Shown here in pieces: positions 24,420 to 37,687 of a stretch of DNA of 64,000 nucleotides. Source of the DNA: Annona cherimola (lineage: Eukaryota; Streptophyta; Magnoliopsida; Magnoliales; Annonaceae); assembly GCA_030490835.1 (NCBI GenBank), contig CM059971.1:372001-436000 (forward strand), given 5' to 3'. Position 1 is the stretch's first letter. Every line of letters starts with the position of its first letter. Both the position numbers and the translations under genes were made by a program. Under the pieces are notes generated by a model that did no database searches, was not told the DNA's origin, and worked only from the letters and a program-made list of their open reading frames with translations.

Positions 24420-24956
24420 TGATATGATATAATAAAGATAATAATAAGGATTAAAGATAATAAAATTATAAATTTTAGCCTCTAGAGTTGGTGTGTGTTG
24501 AATGGTTTTGATGTGTTGGATGATGTTGTGTGTGGAGCAAATGGGTCTTCTCCCCTTTTATAGGCTCTCTCCTCCCCTTGGAGTTCTCCGGATTTCGACA
24601 CATGTCCTTAAGTGGACGGCTAAGATCGCTTTCTAGAATCTTCCCCCCTCCTCTTTGGAATTCTCTAGAATTCTCCTGAAGAGTCATGAACTTCTTCGAG
24701 CTCTCAGAGGATTCAAGAGAAGTCTGGAAGGTTCTAGAATTCTCTATACTTTTCTTTCTCTAGAACTTTCTAGAGAACTCCGGTACCTTCCCGATCTTTC
24801 TATTCTTCTCTAGAACTTTCTAGAGAACTCTGGCACTTTCATGATCTCTCTATTCTTCTCTAGAACTTTCTAGAGAACTCCGGCACTTTCATGATTTCTC
24901 TACGACTGAGTAGAGATTTCCTTGATGATCTTTATCAAAATATTTAGGACGTGACA
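24420..24956 (-). mobile_element. LTR-like block with heat-shock-element-like repeats
   Basis: The minus strand begins TGTCACGTCCTAAAT at 24956, a typical plant LTR start, and has a TATA box (TATAAAA, complement of 24556-24562). The left end near 24420 (TGATATGAT) is uncertain and no target duplication matches. Upstream of the TATA box lie TTCTAGAATCTTC (24631-24643) and three 50-bp repeats centred on GAACTTTCTAGAGAAC. No coding domain. Could be a solo LTR; boundary confidence is low. Confidence 0.5.
24755..24905. repeat. Three 50-bp tandem repeats with HSE-like core
   Basis: TCTAGAACTTTCTAGAGAAC recurs at 24758, 24808 and 24858 with exact 50-bp spacing. Each core fits GAAnnTTCnnGAA with one mismatch, the heat-shock element consensus, and is nearly palindromic. 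Confidence 0.85.
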
Positions 24957-26250
24957 TTAAGCTAACTAAGACCTTCGTTAGCTCAGCCAAAAAAAATATT
25001 TTTTATTTGTTTCATTTTTTTCATGAACAGGTATAGAAATTTGTAAAATTTTTATTGTATTTAAAAATTCAAAAAATATTTAAATCATATAAAAATGGTA
25101 AAACTTGGTTGATAGGTTAATACATAGCTTTACATGTTCATGAAAAAACTGAAAAAGGTAAAAATATATATGTTTTTTTTACCAAGCTAACTAAGGCCAG
25201 ACATATCAAAATCAAGCCTCGTATCAAAATATTAGCAATAAAAATATGTTGTTGCTAAAATAATATATGTAACATAACTTAATTGATAATAGCGATAATA
25301 ATTGATTGTTGCTAAAAATTCTTATAATAAATAAAATTTTATCAAAATCAATTTTTTTGAAATACCTTCTTTTAAATAAATAAACATCAAATAACTTTAT
25401 TCGAATAATATATTGATCAATCCATGGTCAATTAAATAATCCTCATTCATAAAATTATTTGAGAAGTTAACCAAAGTATATTAATCTTTTTAATAGATTA
25501 TTCAAAAAAAGTACATTAGTCTTTTACAATCCTTTTAAGATAAAAACCTACAAGTATTATTCAAAAGTTAGCTAAATCGAAAATAATTTAGACAATTTTT
25601 CTTCAAAACATGACAGGCGAAAAGGAAGTTTTTGATAAATCCAGCTTCTTTAACTAGCATTCATATTTATCTCGCATAAAAAATAAAAATCTTTAAAAAT
25701 AAATGTAACATCCAAATAATTTATAATTCATTATGTAAATTCTTTAAAATAATCAATGAAAAATAAATTACGTGTTGGAATCAATATAAAATTTTGACCA
25801 ACTTGAAGAATGTTGAGACATTGAAGAAAAAAGGATGCTATTTTCTCTTGAAAGATAGCCCAAATTTTTTCTTCCATTTCATCCAGAATTTGTTCCTCTT
25901 GTTATGCAAATTAATTCCTATAATGTCTTTATTTCTTGTTCCATTTGATGTAATATTGTTTGTTCTTCTTCTACTTTTGAGTTGGATATCTTTAAAGCTT
26001 TTTCACCCACACCCTTACTATAATAATACTTTGAATGAATGCCTAAAATCTACATAAAAATTTCATCATTTCTTTTTTTTAGGCTATTTCTTGTGATTGT
26101 TCAAAAACGAGCTCTTAAAGTTGTGCCTGATTAACATAAATTGATATGAGGTCAATAAATGTAAATAAATAATTCTAACAATTAAACGTTACGCTTTATA
26201 ATAAAGACAATAACGTAATATAAATTTATTAAAATAAAATTATCTATTTG
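24957..26250. repeat. Dispersed 1.3-kb repeat, copy a (truncated MITE plus possible CACTA-like body)
   Basis: Aligns with 39771-41100 and 42865-44230. The left inverted repeat of the embedded MITE is missing. The minus strand around 25800-26060 reads discontinuously as KVEEEQTILHQMEQE, a coiled-coil-like stretch present in all copies and reminiscent of the C-terminal part of En/Spm ORFs. That identity is weak. Confidence 0.5.
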
Positions 26251-26259
26251 TGGATAAGG

Positions 26260-26920
26260 AATAACATAATTCTCCTTTTTTTCCATTTCTTTTCTTTTAA
26301 TTATATGTCTGTTAATACCATAAAAAATGTATGTCCATTAAGGTAAGTGATAGAAAAAATGTTGTAATTAGGAATGCCAACAAAAGCTTGAAACAACCAC
26401 TAAAGGCTTGCCCTGATGGCAGCGTGGTGACATATTTGACTCAAGGGCTCCTATTCGAGCCTCCTCATATTTGACTCAAGGTTTTCCTCATCCATAGTTT
26501 CACGAAATGTATATTATCCCCACATTGTTTTACCAAAATTGTGTGTTACCCCCACGTCATTAATATTTACCGTTATATTTTCAAAAATGACGAAAATACC
26601 CTCACCTTCGTGGGTGTATTATGCAATTTTGGTGAAACTATGTGAGGTAATATGCAATTCGTGAAACTATGGATGAGGGTACTTTCATCATTTTTAAAAA
26701 TATAACGATAGATATTAACATCAGTTAACGGCGTGGGGATAATACGAAATTTTAGTGAAACTATGTAGGGGGTAATATGCATCTTCTGAAACTCCGTAAG
26801 TATATCTGCAATTAGCATCAAACTATGTGGGTATATATGTAAATTATCCTTTGCAATTTTTCCTTGATTTGAGAATATTTACAAATTTCTCTTAATTGAA
26901 GAGTGTTCTTTTAATAAATG
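26260..26920. repeat. Dispersed block related to 6735-7480, split by a MITE
   Basis: Left (26260-26475) and right (26850-26920) parts match 7185-7460. The middle is an insertion described separately. Confidence 0.7.
26478..26851. mobile_element. Palindromic MITE
   Basis: Contains inverted blocks (CATAGTTTCACGAAA near 26486 and its complement near 26662, GTGAAACTATG repeated) and ends in GTATATATGTAAATTATCC. It is absent from the paralogous blocks at 6735-7480. Exact ends and target duplication are unclear. Confidence 0.6.
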
Positions 26921-26929
26921 AGATAAAGA

Positions 26930-27505
26930 TGAGAATTTGAAATTCAAAAATATCCGAATGCAAAGTCTATTTTTATTTTTTTGAAAATTTTAAATATGCA
27001 TACAAAATTTGACCAATATTGCATCCATATTCCTAAGTTTATCAAAATTACAAATATACCCATAAGATTTGCAAAAAACTGCAAGCGTGTCCCAGGGCAT
27101 CATTTGATATTTCTAAAATGACAAAAAATCATTTAAACTGAATGATACACTTGCTATGTTTCCAAATATTTTAGACATATCTGCTATTTTTCATTATTTT
27201 GTATATTTTACATAATATTATTATATTTGATTTTTTGCAAAGAGATACACTCGTAATTTTATATAGACCTTGTAGGTATGGTGTACAACCACATGTGTGT
27301 CATTAAGCACTCATGATGACCAATATCAACTTATAGCAAATCACATTCAAACTAACAACTAATAATAGTGGAGAATAATATTGAGATGGGTTGAATCCAC
27401 ATAGAGACAATAGAAGTTTGAATTAGTTGGGAAAGGAAAATTTTATTAAACTAAATTGTACAAAATAAAATTACAGCTGAGAATTAAAGTGTAGTAAAAT
27501 TAAGT
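26930..27505. repeat. Gypsy-like fragment (copy of 7480-8100)
   Basis: Similar in order to 7480-8065 and 46135-46400, including GGGTTGAATCCAC at 27388. No protein domain. Confidence 0.55.
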
Positions 27506-27916
27506 GTAACACGTTTCTCTTTCGAATTCAGAACTAGTAGAAGTTTGTATATGTAAGATGGAGCAGGAGGAGATGGCCCACACGGAGAAAATTATAAGCA
27601 ACTCGCTCCGAAGATGGAGCATCTGCTACGAAACGCGGATGATGCACCAGAAGCATTGAGATATAATAGGACTTTGGTACCTCTTTGGTCTTGCCTGTCC
27701 TTGCTAAAGTTCTACATATATTTTGTTTTGGATGGGTGCTAAAGTTTTCCGTTGGGTGTGTTGGTTTCATAATAAAAATTTCCAAAGCTTCCGGGCACGT
27801 TTGTTTCGCACTAGAAAGCTTTTAAACAAAAATTTTCTTTTCACTCAACTGAACGCGACTGCTTTATTTTTCTAATCATTCTTTTATACCTTCTTTTGTA
27901 ATTATCTTATCTTTTA
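27505..27916. repeat. Dispersed repeat at the NLR break, copy 2
   Basis: Copy of 23852-24240 without any NLR coding sequence attached. Its right end is where the truncated 3' LTR of the next element begins. Confidence 0.7.
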
Positions 27917-28881
27917 ATATTATTCCATTCAACATTAACACTCTAACTTATCATTATTTATTTATTAATTCTCCCTTTTCTTACTTCATAATTTTAGGTC
28001 ATTAATAAAATTCTAATTTTATCAATTTCATAGCCCAAAATTTTCATATATATGTCATGTGCTTATGGGTTACAATCTAAAAATTGTGGGTACTACATTC
28101 TCCCCTCCTTACAAAAAGGTTTTGTCCTGAAAACATTTTTTTCTAATATTATTCTTAGTACTCTATATATATATCACCCATCATAGTCAACTATTACTTT
28201 GATAACTCCTAAAACATCATATTAAACATTTTGATTCATAAACTTTTGTTGACGGTTCCTATACTCATTTATACATGCTTATGCAAAACAAATATGTGCC
28301 TAAACACACATACATACAGTCATAAATAAAAATATTTACATACACAGATTTCATATAAATTTTATCTTTATAATTCCTATTTTTCATGAATCATTTGGGT
28401 AGGCTCCTCTTCACTCACCCAAACAAAAGACACTTAGCTTCTTGTTTTTTTTTTTCAGTTAACCTTTCACTTCCTAACTTTATTATATAACCTTTAACAT
28501 TCATTTTTTTTCTTATTCAATATTTTAGCTAAAGGTAAAATCAACAATGAGTAAATTAAATCCTAGCACTTAATTTACTTACTTTCTATCGTAATTCATT
28601 CTTCAACTTCTTAAGAATAGATATTATTCAATTAAAATTTATTAAGAAGGTCTACACCGGCATGGAGCTATTCAAGCATTTAGAGGTCCATTAGACATAT
28701 TAAGTAGGGCCCTATCTCATTAAATCCTCCAGCTTTAGCTCACCCTATACCTTCTAAACATGAAATTTATAAGTAGATATATCATGCTTCACCCCTTTCC
28801 TATTTTTTTAAGCTAAGCAAGAGTGCTTTATTCTTTTCTTATTTCTCAACATTTTTTTCCGACATACTCTTCACCACTCTT

Positions 28882-28893
28882 GCTCTGATACCA
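28882..28893 (-). other. Primer-binding site, initiator Met tRNA type
   Basis: GCTCTGATACCA on the + strand is the complement of TGGTATCAGAGC, the usual initiator-Met primer site, 4 bp from the LTR end. Confidence 0.85.
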
Positions 28894-28897
28894 CTTC

Positions 28898-30631
28898 TGT
28901 AGTACCTCGACCCGCGTGCGCCCCATCGCATGGTACCTTACTCCACGAATCTTTTCAGGTGGTGAAACATGTGAATGAAACCAAAGTTTCATTGCTTATG
29001 CAAGCGGAAGCTATTCCTAATTTGTCAAAAAATCAGCTTGAATTTTTTTTCTCTTTTCTTCACTTCTGAACCTATATTGATTCTATTTCCTTAACTAAAA
29101 TCCGGCAGCATGTCATCTGTAGTTAAGACATTTGGGCGATTACAAAACTTGACAGACATTACATAATCTAGCATTCTCTATTAAATTCATTCATAACTAC
29201 TTAAATTCATCTAATCTCTTAATTGTACAATCATACTTCACATAGGAAGCTAATTATTACATTTAACAAAAACGTAAAATATTTAAATATAATACATACT
29301 CACATTTATAATAATTACAATTCCATGACTCCAAATGCATCAAAACATCAAAAATCATATCTTTACTACTCAGCTAGCAGTGAAAGTTCTTCTATCAAAT
29401 CTACATCATCTGCTCTCACTGATCAGTTAAAAATAATGAGAATAAAATACTTAGTAAGCAAGCATTTAAAAATACGTATTGTTCAAGATCTGTGGCATTA
29501 ACCAAAATCATAAAACTCTTAAAATCTCATTATGCATGTGTGATAATGAGATGAATGCACACACATACATCACTCCATGACTTATTCTTCGTCTGGCAGA
29601 TGACACTTATCAAGTGATCGCCCACCCATATGTCGGACGCACCGACCAGGCAAAGTCAAGGATGGACTACCTGTCCAATTACAACATTGATAAAGTCTCA
29701 TGCATGAGTTTCATTCACACGTGCATCATATACAATTATCGCATGAATTGAGTTTTTCCAACTCAACATGATAACAGGGTTTGTATATGAAAATCAAGTT
29801 GTAAAAATATTTCAAGTACATATTATTTTTGTAAAACTTATGCATAGGGTAATGGTCATCCCTAAGTATCTTTTCAATGCTTGTCAATTTAAAGAAATAT
29901 TTAAATAAAATAAACTCATTAGCAAATAACCTTTCTTGAAATAAATAGGTAAGAACAAATTGTTTTCTTACCATGAAATTCTTTTCAACAAAAAGAATCT
30001 TGAAGAAGTTGCTTACCTTTTTCCTTTAGCTTTCCACCATTTTTCCTTTATATTTTTCTTCATCTTTTATTTACCCCTCCCTAGCATAATCAATAGGAAA
30101 CAATATCTAAACATATCATTCTCATCATCAAGCATGCCAATCTACATACCTACTTATTTCCTACTTGCCCCTCTCCCCATTTTTTTACAAACTTTTAATA
30201 AGAAATTCAGCATTTCTTTGCTTGAAAATCTCCATTAAATATATTTTATCCTATACTTGAATAAACTTCCTATTCCCACTCTGGACTTTGAAATATGGGG
30301 TTCATCATAAAATTGATTTCATAGGGTTTCATAAACCTAATATGCTCAAAAATACTCTTTTATAAACGTAGACCAAATTGAAGACTCATAGACTACAGAC
30401 TATCTTAGTCTTTTAATCATTCTATAAATGAAATGTTCTTAACAAGTCTTACAAATTTTTGTATGTATTACATTTAAATAACTCATACAAAGGGTATGAG
30501 ATCTTTTTACACACATAAAACAAGCTTACTACCAAAAATCTCATCACACAGAGACTAATTCATGCAAAATCTTAACCCATTTAGATGATTAGAAATCATC
30601 CACATCAAACACAACTCAAATTCTATTACAT

Positions 30632-30662
<31 letters not shown>

Positions 30663-33177
30663 TGAATACTTTCCTCATGACTTATAAATTCATTTATTCC
30701 AAAATTGAATGATTCAAACTAATATCATATCTGAAATTTCATGTGTTATAGGCTATTAAAGCTTCTTCATCCTTTCGTATTCAAAAATAAATTAGATAAT
30801 TCATATATGCATAAACTTTGTATTTAATATATAAATTAAGACATATGGAATAAAAGACCTTTCACTCGAAATATAAATGACATTTTCATATTGTAAGGCT
30901 ATTTGAACTTAAGATTCTTTACTGCCTCTTTTTTTTCCACTTTACCTCAAAACATAGCCATTAAATCTTAAATACTCATTGAAAAATAATTTAAGTAACT
31001 TGATATTTTAAATTACTCAACATGCTCCTCAATTTCATAATTCATTCCATTTTACTCTTATTTAACTCTCTCACTTGCTTCAAATGCATAATTTATTTCA
31101 CTTTATTTCAATTTTATTTCCTTTCTACATAAAGCATATGAGTTAATCTAATAAATTTATTTTCATGTCCAAAGAACCTATTAAATAAGTTATTTCACTT
31201 AAATCTCAGCACTCATAGCTTAACATATAATACATCATCATCTAATCATTAAACTAATCATAATTATATAAATACAACAATTAAATGCCAATAAATTAAT
31301 ATTCAAGCTCATAATCTTAATTTAATAGTTGGATTTTCCTCAACTTCCCTTTACTTCGATTTATCAAACTTATAATTTATCATTCCATCATCATTCATAT
31401 GTAATAGATATTTTTTAAAATAATAATTATACTCCATTTACTATAGCCAAATTCATTATATATGCTCACGCCTAGATTTAACCTTCATTTAGGCTTACTT
31501 AAAATTTTTAAGTATATATATTTAATAATTACAACTTTGCTTAACCACAGCCAATTTATCATAAATAAATTATATATCATGCTCCTAAAATTAAAATTAA
31601 TCATTTGTGAGCTATCTTTAAATATAAATTCATCACCCGTACGCTTCCCAACTTGGCCAGTTAGATGAGAGGATTTTAAGCTTTAAAATTAAAGGATTTT
31701 ACTCCCTTTCATTTTCACATGACTTATATACAATAATTTTAATATTTTGAACCCTCCAACCATTCATATATTTATCATACAATTGTCACTTATTTATTCT
31801 TTCTTTTTTTTTTTCACATTTGTTTGATACAAAAATTATATAAAATTCACCCTGTACATATTTAGTTAACACAAAACTCATTCCTCCTTATAAATTCCTA
31901 ACCACCTAATTTTAGTTATCATTTGGCTTCAAGATTTGCGCATTTTGATTTAAATTCATGTTCATATATTATTAAATTACTAAACTAATATTTACAAACA
32001 ACAAGACATACCCGTGACATATATACCCACTTGCCCTCATTTTTTTCCACCCATTTCTACAACTGAACAGGTTCAAAATTATTAATAAATCACCCCATAT
32101 ATGAATAATACAAAAGCCCTGTGCCTAGGCCACGTTTTTCGGGCTTTCCCATATTCAAGGTATGATGAAAATTTTGAATTTCCATTGCTACCCAAGATTT
32201 TATATATAATTTTTGTAAATAATACATTCCAACATCATTTAAATACATTATACAGAAATTTAGGCTAAAAATCTTAAACTTTTCAACTCTTGAATTTTCA
32301 GATTCATACATGGGATCAATTTAAGACTTTTATTTACATGTTTTACACTCTAATCATCATTATATACATAAATCTCTTTAAAATCCCATAATTTCTACCA
32401 TGATTTGGGATAAAAAAAATTAAAACCCTAACTCCCCATAGCCACAAATCCGAATTTCCTCCCCTTTCTTATAATTTCTCCCTTCATTCTTATAGATCTA
32501 CCCGTAATGAACAAAAGCCTCATTATTTCCCCATGCTTGGAAAGAAAATTTGGAAAATTATAAAAACTCATCTTTCTCTCTCTTACCACCGGTCACCGGT
32601 GATGGGTTGGAAGGTGGTGACGGCGGCAACGCCAACAGGCAGCCAACTCCTCCTCTCCTCCTCCTCTTCTCCCTTCTCCTCCTTCCTTTTCTTCTTCTTT
32701 CCTCTTTTTTTTTTTCCCTTCTCTCCTCTCCCTTGCTTGTTTTCCACGCTCTATTCGTGCGTGGGAGAAAAGGGGCTACCTTATGTGGCCCCACTTAAGG
32801 TAGTCCGCACTTACACACATGCATTTACCCTTCATACTATATTTTTTTATTTTTTTCTTATAAATATCCATATTAAATATATGTCATAAACCATAATATT
32901 TTAAATTTTATAACTTATATTCACCATATGCATTTAAGCCATTAAATCATGGTCATTCATTAATTTAAACGATTTAAATCAATTAATTACTTAGATTAAA
33001 CCATTTGACTAAAATTCATTAATAAATCTAAAATTAAATAATACATTTTATTATTATTCCATTCAACATTAACACTAACTTATCATTATTATTTATTAAT
33101 TCTCTCTTTTCTTACTTTATAATTTTAGGTCATTAGTAAAATTCTAATTTTATTAATTTCATAACCCAAAATGTATG

Positions 33178-33223
<46 letters not shown>

Positions 33224-33262
33224 ATGTGCTTAAGGGTTGCATCTAAAAATTGCAGGTACTAA
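28898..33262 (-). repeat. 5' LTR, 4365 bp
   Basis: Contains an AT microsatellite at 33181-33221 and a pyrimidine-rich tract near 32640-32740 matching the complement of the purine tract in the solo LTR at 9913. It also contains the block at 29600-29720 shared with 11380-11520 and 14450-14570. The frames at 32533-32889 are low-complexity shadows. Confidence 0.75.
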
Positions 33263-33589
33263 AGTAACTACCTTATTTTTAGGTATTTCTTTGTGCCTTC
33301 TCATATAACTACAATTTTCAATTATTTCTAGACAATCATTCATATAATTAACTTATTTATTTTCACTTTATTATTTTTACTTTTTATCATTACATTGTCA
33401 TATTATATCATTTCTATTAATTCAAAATTTTTTATATCGAAAATATGCATAAATATGTAATTTTTATAAATCAAGCTCATTGATTTTTTGGAAGTGAAAA
33501 GTCCTATTTTCTCTTCTGTAGGAACAATCAACAACAAGAAAAAAGCCTTTATTGCTCTTGCATCATCGTTATCCTTTTGTCAAGTCATA

Positions 33590-33960
33590 TGGTCTAACAC
33601 CCCGGCTCAACTGTAGCAGTTTTTGTTCGCTTGCGGGCACATCGACAGAGTTACCAGCAACCTCCACTTATAACTCAAGATCCCTCCTTCATCCTAACCA
33701 ATGTGGGATGTTACATCCACCCCCCTTGGGGCTCCAGCATCCTCGCTGAATGAGTTCCCGCTGGACACACGGGCAGGATATTATGAGTCGGCTCTGATAA
33801 CATTTCTAATGCCTCAGCCCAACTATCGCAGGTATTGTCCGCTTTGGGCCTTAGCCGAATGTACCCCAAAAGACATATTGATAGAGTTACCAGCGGCCTC
33901 CACTTATAACCCAGGATCCTTCCTTCATCCTAACTAACGTGGGATGTTACATGCAGTTAG
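33590..33960. repeat. Tandem partial LTRs (GTGGGATGTTACA family)
   Basis: Two similar stretches (33600-33720 and 33830-33955) each run CAGAGTTACCAGC...CTCCACTTATAAC to CGTGGGATGTTACA or ATGTGGGATGTTACA. The part between holds GGCTCTGATAACATTT, resembling an initiator-Met primer site with substitutions. These are degraded LTR ends; the frames here are not genes. Confidence 0.65.
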
Positions 33961-34837
33961 GAAACATTATATTTTCTTTCTCGTAATTCATGACAAACCC
34001 AAGAGTAGTGGGCCAACCCACCGTCTTTTCTTCTAAAAGAAAGTATGTACAGATAATCTTTTGAAAACGAAATATAAAGACTATACCATCTCTCCTCCCT
34101 CCGTGCAATAAAATTCTATTGAACAAAAAGAGATGGAATAGTAATGATCATTTCTTTTATAAAAAAATTGCATAAATAAATTCATTATCTTTTACTCTTT
34201 TTTGTATTTGACATAACAGCTTATATACGTCATAGCATACGTTCCAAACAATTTTTCCTTATCTTTGCAACGATGCATATTTCTGCTGCTCTCTTTCCGA
34301 GATATTGGTTGCCATTTGACAAATTTTGTCGGTTGATATAGTAGCCTATTTGCATTTGACCTGTATTGGGTTATGATTGGTAACATGTAGGATTTGGTTT
34401 TTCAGCCTTAGTAATTTCTCCAACAATAATTATATATATATATATATATTTTTAAATTTCTCCATCAATAATTGTATATTTTTTTTTATTTTTACTTCTG
34501 TATTTCAATTATTTTTCCTACTAACTACCTCTGTCAACTTTATTTATTCAAACATTATCCTTATCATTTTCTAGATAATATTTCATTTTCCATTTTGTAC
34601 CCTTTCCTACGATATCACAAATTTTCACCCTAGCAAACATCTCATTACGCTATGCTGGGCAAAGTTCTTCCGACCATTAAATTTTCCTGGTTTACTACTG
34701 GGACGGATCACTTCAGCTGCTACTGACTCTGCGTGAGTGCTCCTCTTAAAAACAAAGGGTACGGTCGGAAAGTTGGCATGACACGTTTTGGACAATCTCT
34801 CACAAACAATTCAGCTAAACAGTGGTCGTGAATAAAT
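33961..34837. other. Unassigned DNA
   Basis: No gene or element recognised. AT microsatellite at 34431-34449. Confidence 0.4.
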
Positions 34838-36369
34838 GAGAACTTGTTGTTTTTCTATAAATTAACCATACCCTTGTAAAATGAAAATGACAGGTAAACC
34901 TATAAAAAAAATCAGCTGCGTAGTAGGCAAACATCCTTTTAGATGTATATATTCATAAATTATCTACATCAACTTCCGAATGATGTATTTAGGAAGTGAT
35001 AAATTTTTAGATGAAAAGATTTAGGTGTAAAAATTTTTGAATCAAAAGAAACTGATAGGTTATAAGAGTAATGATAAAAAAAAATAAAGATAATAAATGT
35101 TTGTTTGGCAATGTGTAAAAAATGTTAAATTAAAATTTTTCAAACTCTATCATTATCCTATTTTTAATTAATTCTTCATATTTTTCTATATAACTACCAT
35201 ATTTTTTAATCATTTCTTTATAACTACCCACATAACTAATCTATTTATTTTACTGTTATCTCTTTACTATTCATTATTACCTTTATTATATCACATTATT
35301 TTATAACTTTTAATTTAAACTTTACATTAAAACGTTTATTCATTCCTAAACATACACTAAAGTTAAAATAGATAGGTTATTCTTATAAGTAATTATGTAA
35401 AAATAGTCGAAAAATAAGATTTTTTGATTAAAAAATAGAGTATTTATGAAGTGTGAAAAGTTTTAAATTAAAATTTTTTTCTTAACATTTTTCATTTATT
35501 GCCAACTCATCTATGCTCATCTATGCTCGTCTATGCTTGTGTGAGGAATCCAAGTAAGAGCACTGGAGACAGTTGTGCCTACGTGATAAATCTAAAAATT
35601 TTCATTTGTTAAATTCACACAATTAAATATATGTTAATTAAATACACATTTTAAGTGAAATTTCATGAAAGATATTTTTCACAAAATCTTTAATTTTGCT
35701 ATAAAATGGGTCATTTTGCAATATATTTTGAAAATATAAAATTATAAAAAAAATTATATTTATTAAAAGAGATTAAATAAATTAACTTTGAAATATGTGG
35801 AAGCCTATTTAAATTGGGAAAATCATACATATACAATTATATATGGGGAACAAAGTAAATCATTATATAAAATAAATTAAAGGATAAAACTAAGATGATA
35901 TATGATGTTGTTGAAATTATTTATCAAAGAACTAATATTTAAATTCGTGTTTAAATGCAATGCAGGCACATCGATGCGCATACACCACCAGAGCACCAGT
36001 TCGGTGCTCCATCATCTTCCCCAAATTTAGCAGCCATGGCTTCATGACCAAGCTTCTGCCCCTACCCTATTCAAAAACCAAACCTCCCCTGCCTGAATCC
36101 AACCATACAGCAGCACAGGTGGTTGTTCCTTCAACAGCAAGCTTAGCTACATCTTTCTCTCCACCAAATCGCCCAACCCAATCAAGGCAGCTTCCATCCC
36201 ACACACAAACAGCAACAATTTCAGCACCTATCATGAAAAACCCACTGCCGCATCTTCCATCATCGGCCAACATCTTTGTTCTCGCAGAACTGGAAACCAT
36301 TTTCCGGTAAACCAAAACAATCACAAATCACCTCTAGCAAGTGCAGCAAAGCAAACGGCCCAGCAAGAC

Positions 36370-37687
36370 TAGGGGTGCAATTCGGGTCGGGTTATACTGG
36401 GTTGGAGTGAACCCAAACCCTTAGCCAACCAGGTTGGAGTAAACCCAAACCCAAACCCTAAGAATTTAATTCGGGTTCGGACCGGGTTCATATTGGTTTT
36501 GGTTTGATTTCAGGTTAGAATTTGGGTTACTAATAAACCTTTTTTTTCCTAATTTAATTGTAATCTAAAAGAAAATTATTGGAATATACATACCTGTGTT
36601 TATGAAGTCAAGTGTAGCAAATAGCTAATGGAAATGACTAAAGTGTAGCAAATAGAAAATGAACATATCATACCAACTAATGTAGTTGAAACTAAACATT
36701 ATCATACAAATTGCTGAAATTGAATTCAAACTGAATATTTATTATATAAATTACTAAAATAGAAATCAAACACTTATCATACCAATAAACTTAAAATATG
36801 AATCAAATTTATACTACAATCTGAAATTCAAACTAACAGATTTCTCATACTAACAAAAAGTATAATATGAAATAGATTTATCCTACCAACTCAAATTCAA
36901 ACATAATCCACATAACAGTTATTCAAAGTAACTAAATCTAAATACACGAAGTATAATGGTTCAACATTCCAATCTAATTTAAGTGCAATCCAAATTTAAA
37001 ATGACAAATAAACAAATCTCAAGTTTAAATAAGTTTACATCCACTTTTAAACAAATTCAAAATTCAAATGAGTCATGTCTCCAAAGTTTTCAAAAAAACT
37101 AAAAAACTATTCGAAGACTTCCAAGTATGTTCTCCCTTAATTTCCATCTGCATTTCGAATATCAAGTTCTTACATGTGCAGCTACCCCTCATATATTTTT
37201 AAATTTTTTAAAATATCCATATTAACTATATGTTATAAATCATTAAATCATAGTCATTCATTAATTTTAAAAACTTAAATCAATTAATCACTTAAATTAA
37301 ACTATTTAATTGATATATATTAAATCAATTAACCACCTATATATTAATGTTACAAAAAAATATAGTTTATTAAAAAATTATATAAATTACACTGGGTTCG
37401 GATCGGGTCGGGTTTTGGTACCGAGTTGGTGTGAACCCGATTTTGGTTTCGGATTTCTACAGGTCAGCTTGAAACCGGATCTATTTTTTAAAAAATCTAA
37501 AAATAAAGCCCATTTTTGGTTTTTATATCGGGTTGGTCCGAACCCGGTTTTGTTTTTGAGTTTCTACAAGTCGGGTTGAAACCGGGTATATTTTGAAAAA
37601 AAATCTAAAAATAAAACCTATTTTTTGTTTTGGTATTGGGTCGAGTCGGGCGGATTCGGAGCAACTCGGTACCAAGTTTCACCCATA
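36370..37687. mobile_element. hAT-like non-autonomous element
   Basis: 1318 bp starting TAGGGGTGCAAT and ending TTTCACCCATA (near-inverse), flanked by AGCAAGAC and AACAAGAC, an 8-bp duplication with one change as expected for hAT. Subterminal regions are dense in GGGTCGGG/GGGTTCGG and their complements. No transposase frame. Confidence 0.75.

Larger units (their letters stand above)
27919..33262 (-). mobile_element. Short-bodied gypsy-type element with 4.4-kb LTR
   Basis: Minus-strand element. The 5' LTR is 28898-33262 (4365 bp, TGTAGTACC...GGTACTAAA on the + strand). The primer-binding site GCTCTGATACCA (initiator Met type) is at 28882-28893. The internal region is only about 800 bp (28098-28897). 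The 3' LTR is truncated (27919-28097), ending GGTACTACA beside the complement of a purine-rich tract (CTCCCCTCCTT). The inner ends of both LTRs align (TCATGTGCTTA...GTACTA). No gag-pol domain is visible, so it is non-autonomous or internally deleted. Confidence 0.8.

Noticed and set aside
25794..26057. Hydrophobic + frame, also found at 40621-40914
   Set aside because: Conservation follows the dispersed repeat, not the frame; the third copy at 43720-44000 does not keep it open. The opposite strand fits a decayed coiled-coil element protein better.
32533..32889. A 118-residue + frame and overlapping frames
   Set aside because: Pyrimidine-rich low-complexity sequence inside the 4.4-kb LTR; the matching tract in another LTR is in the opposite orientation and not conserved as protein.
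35960..36310. A 116-residue proline/serine-rich + frame that looked like a possible gene
   Set aside because: No family match, low complexity, lies inside a transposable insertion, and an overlapping minus frame is equally open.
36420..36465. Telomere-like CCCAAACCCAAACCCTAA
   Set aside because: Only one unit resembles the plant telomere repeat; it is part of the GGGTTTGGG-type subterminal array of a hAT-like element.
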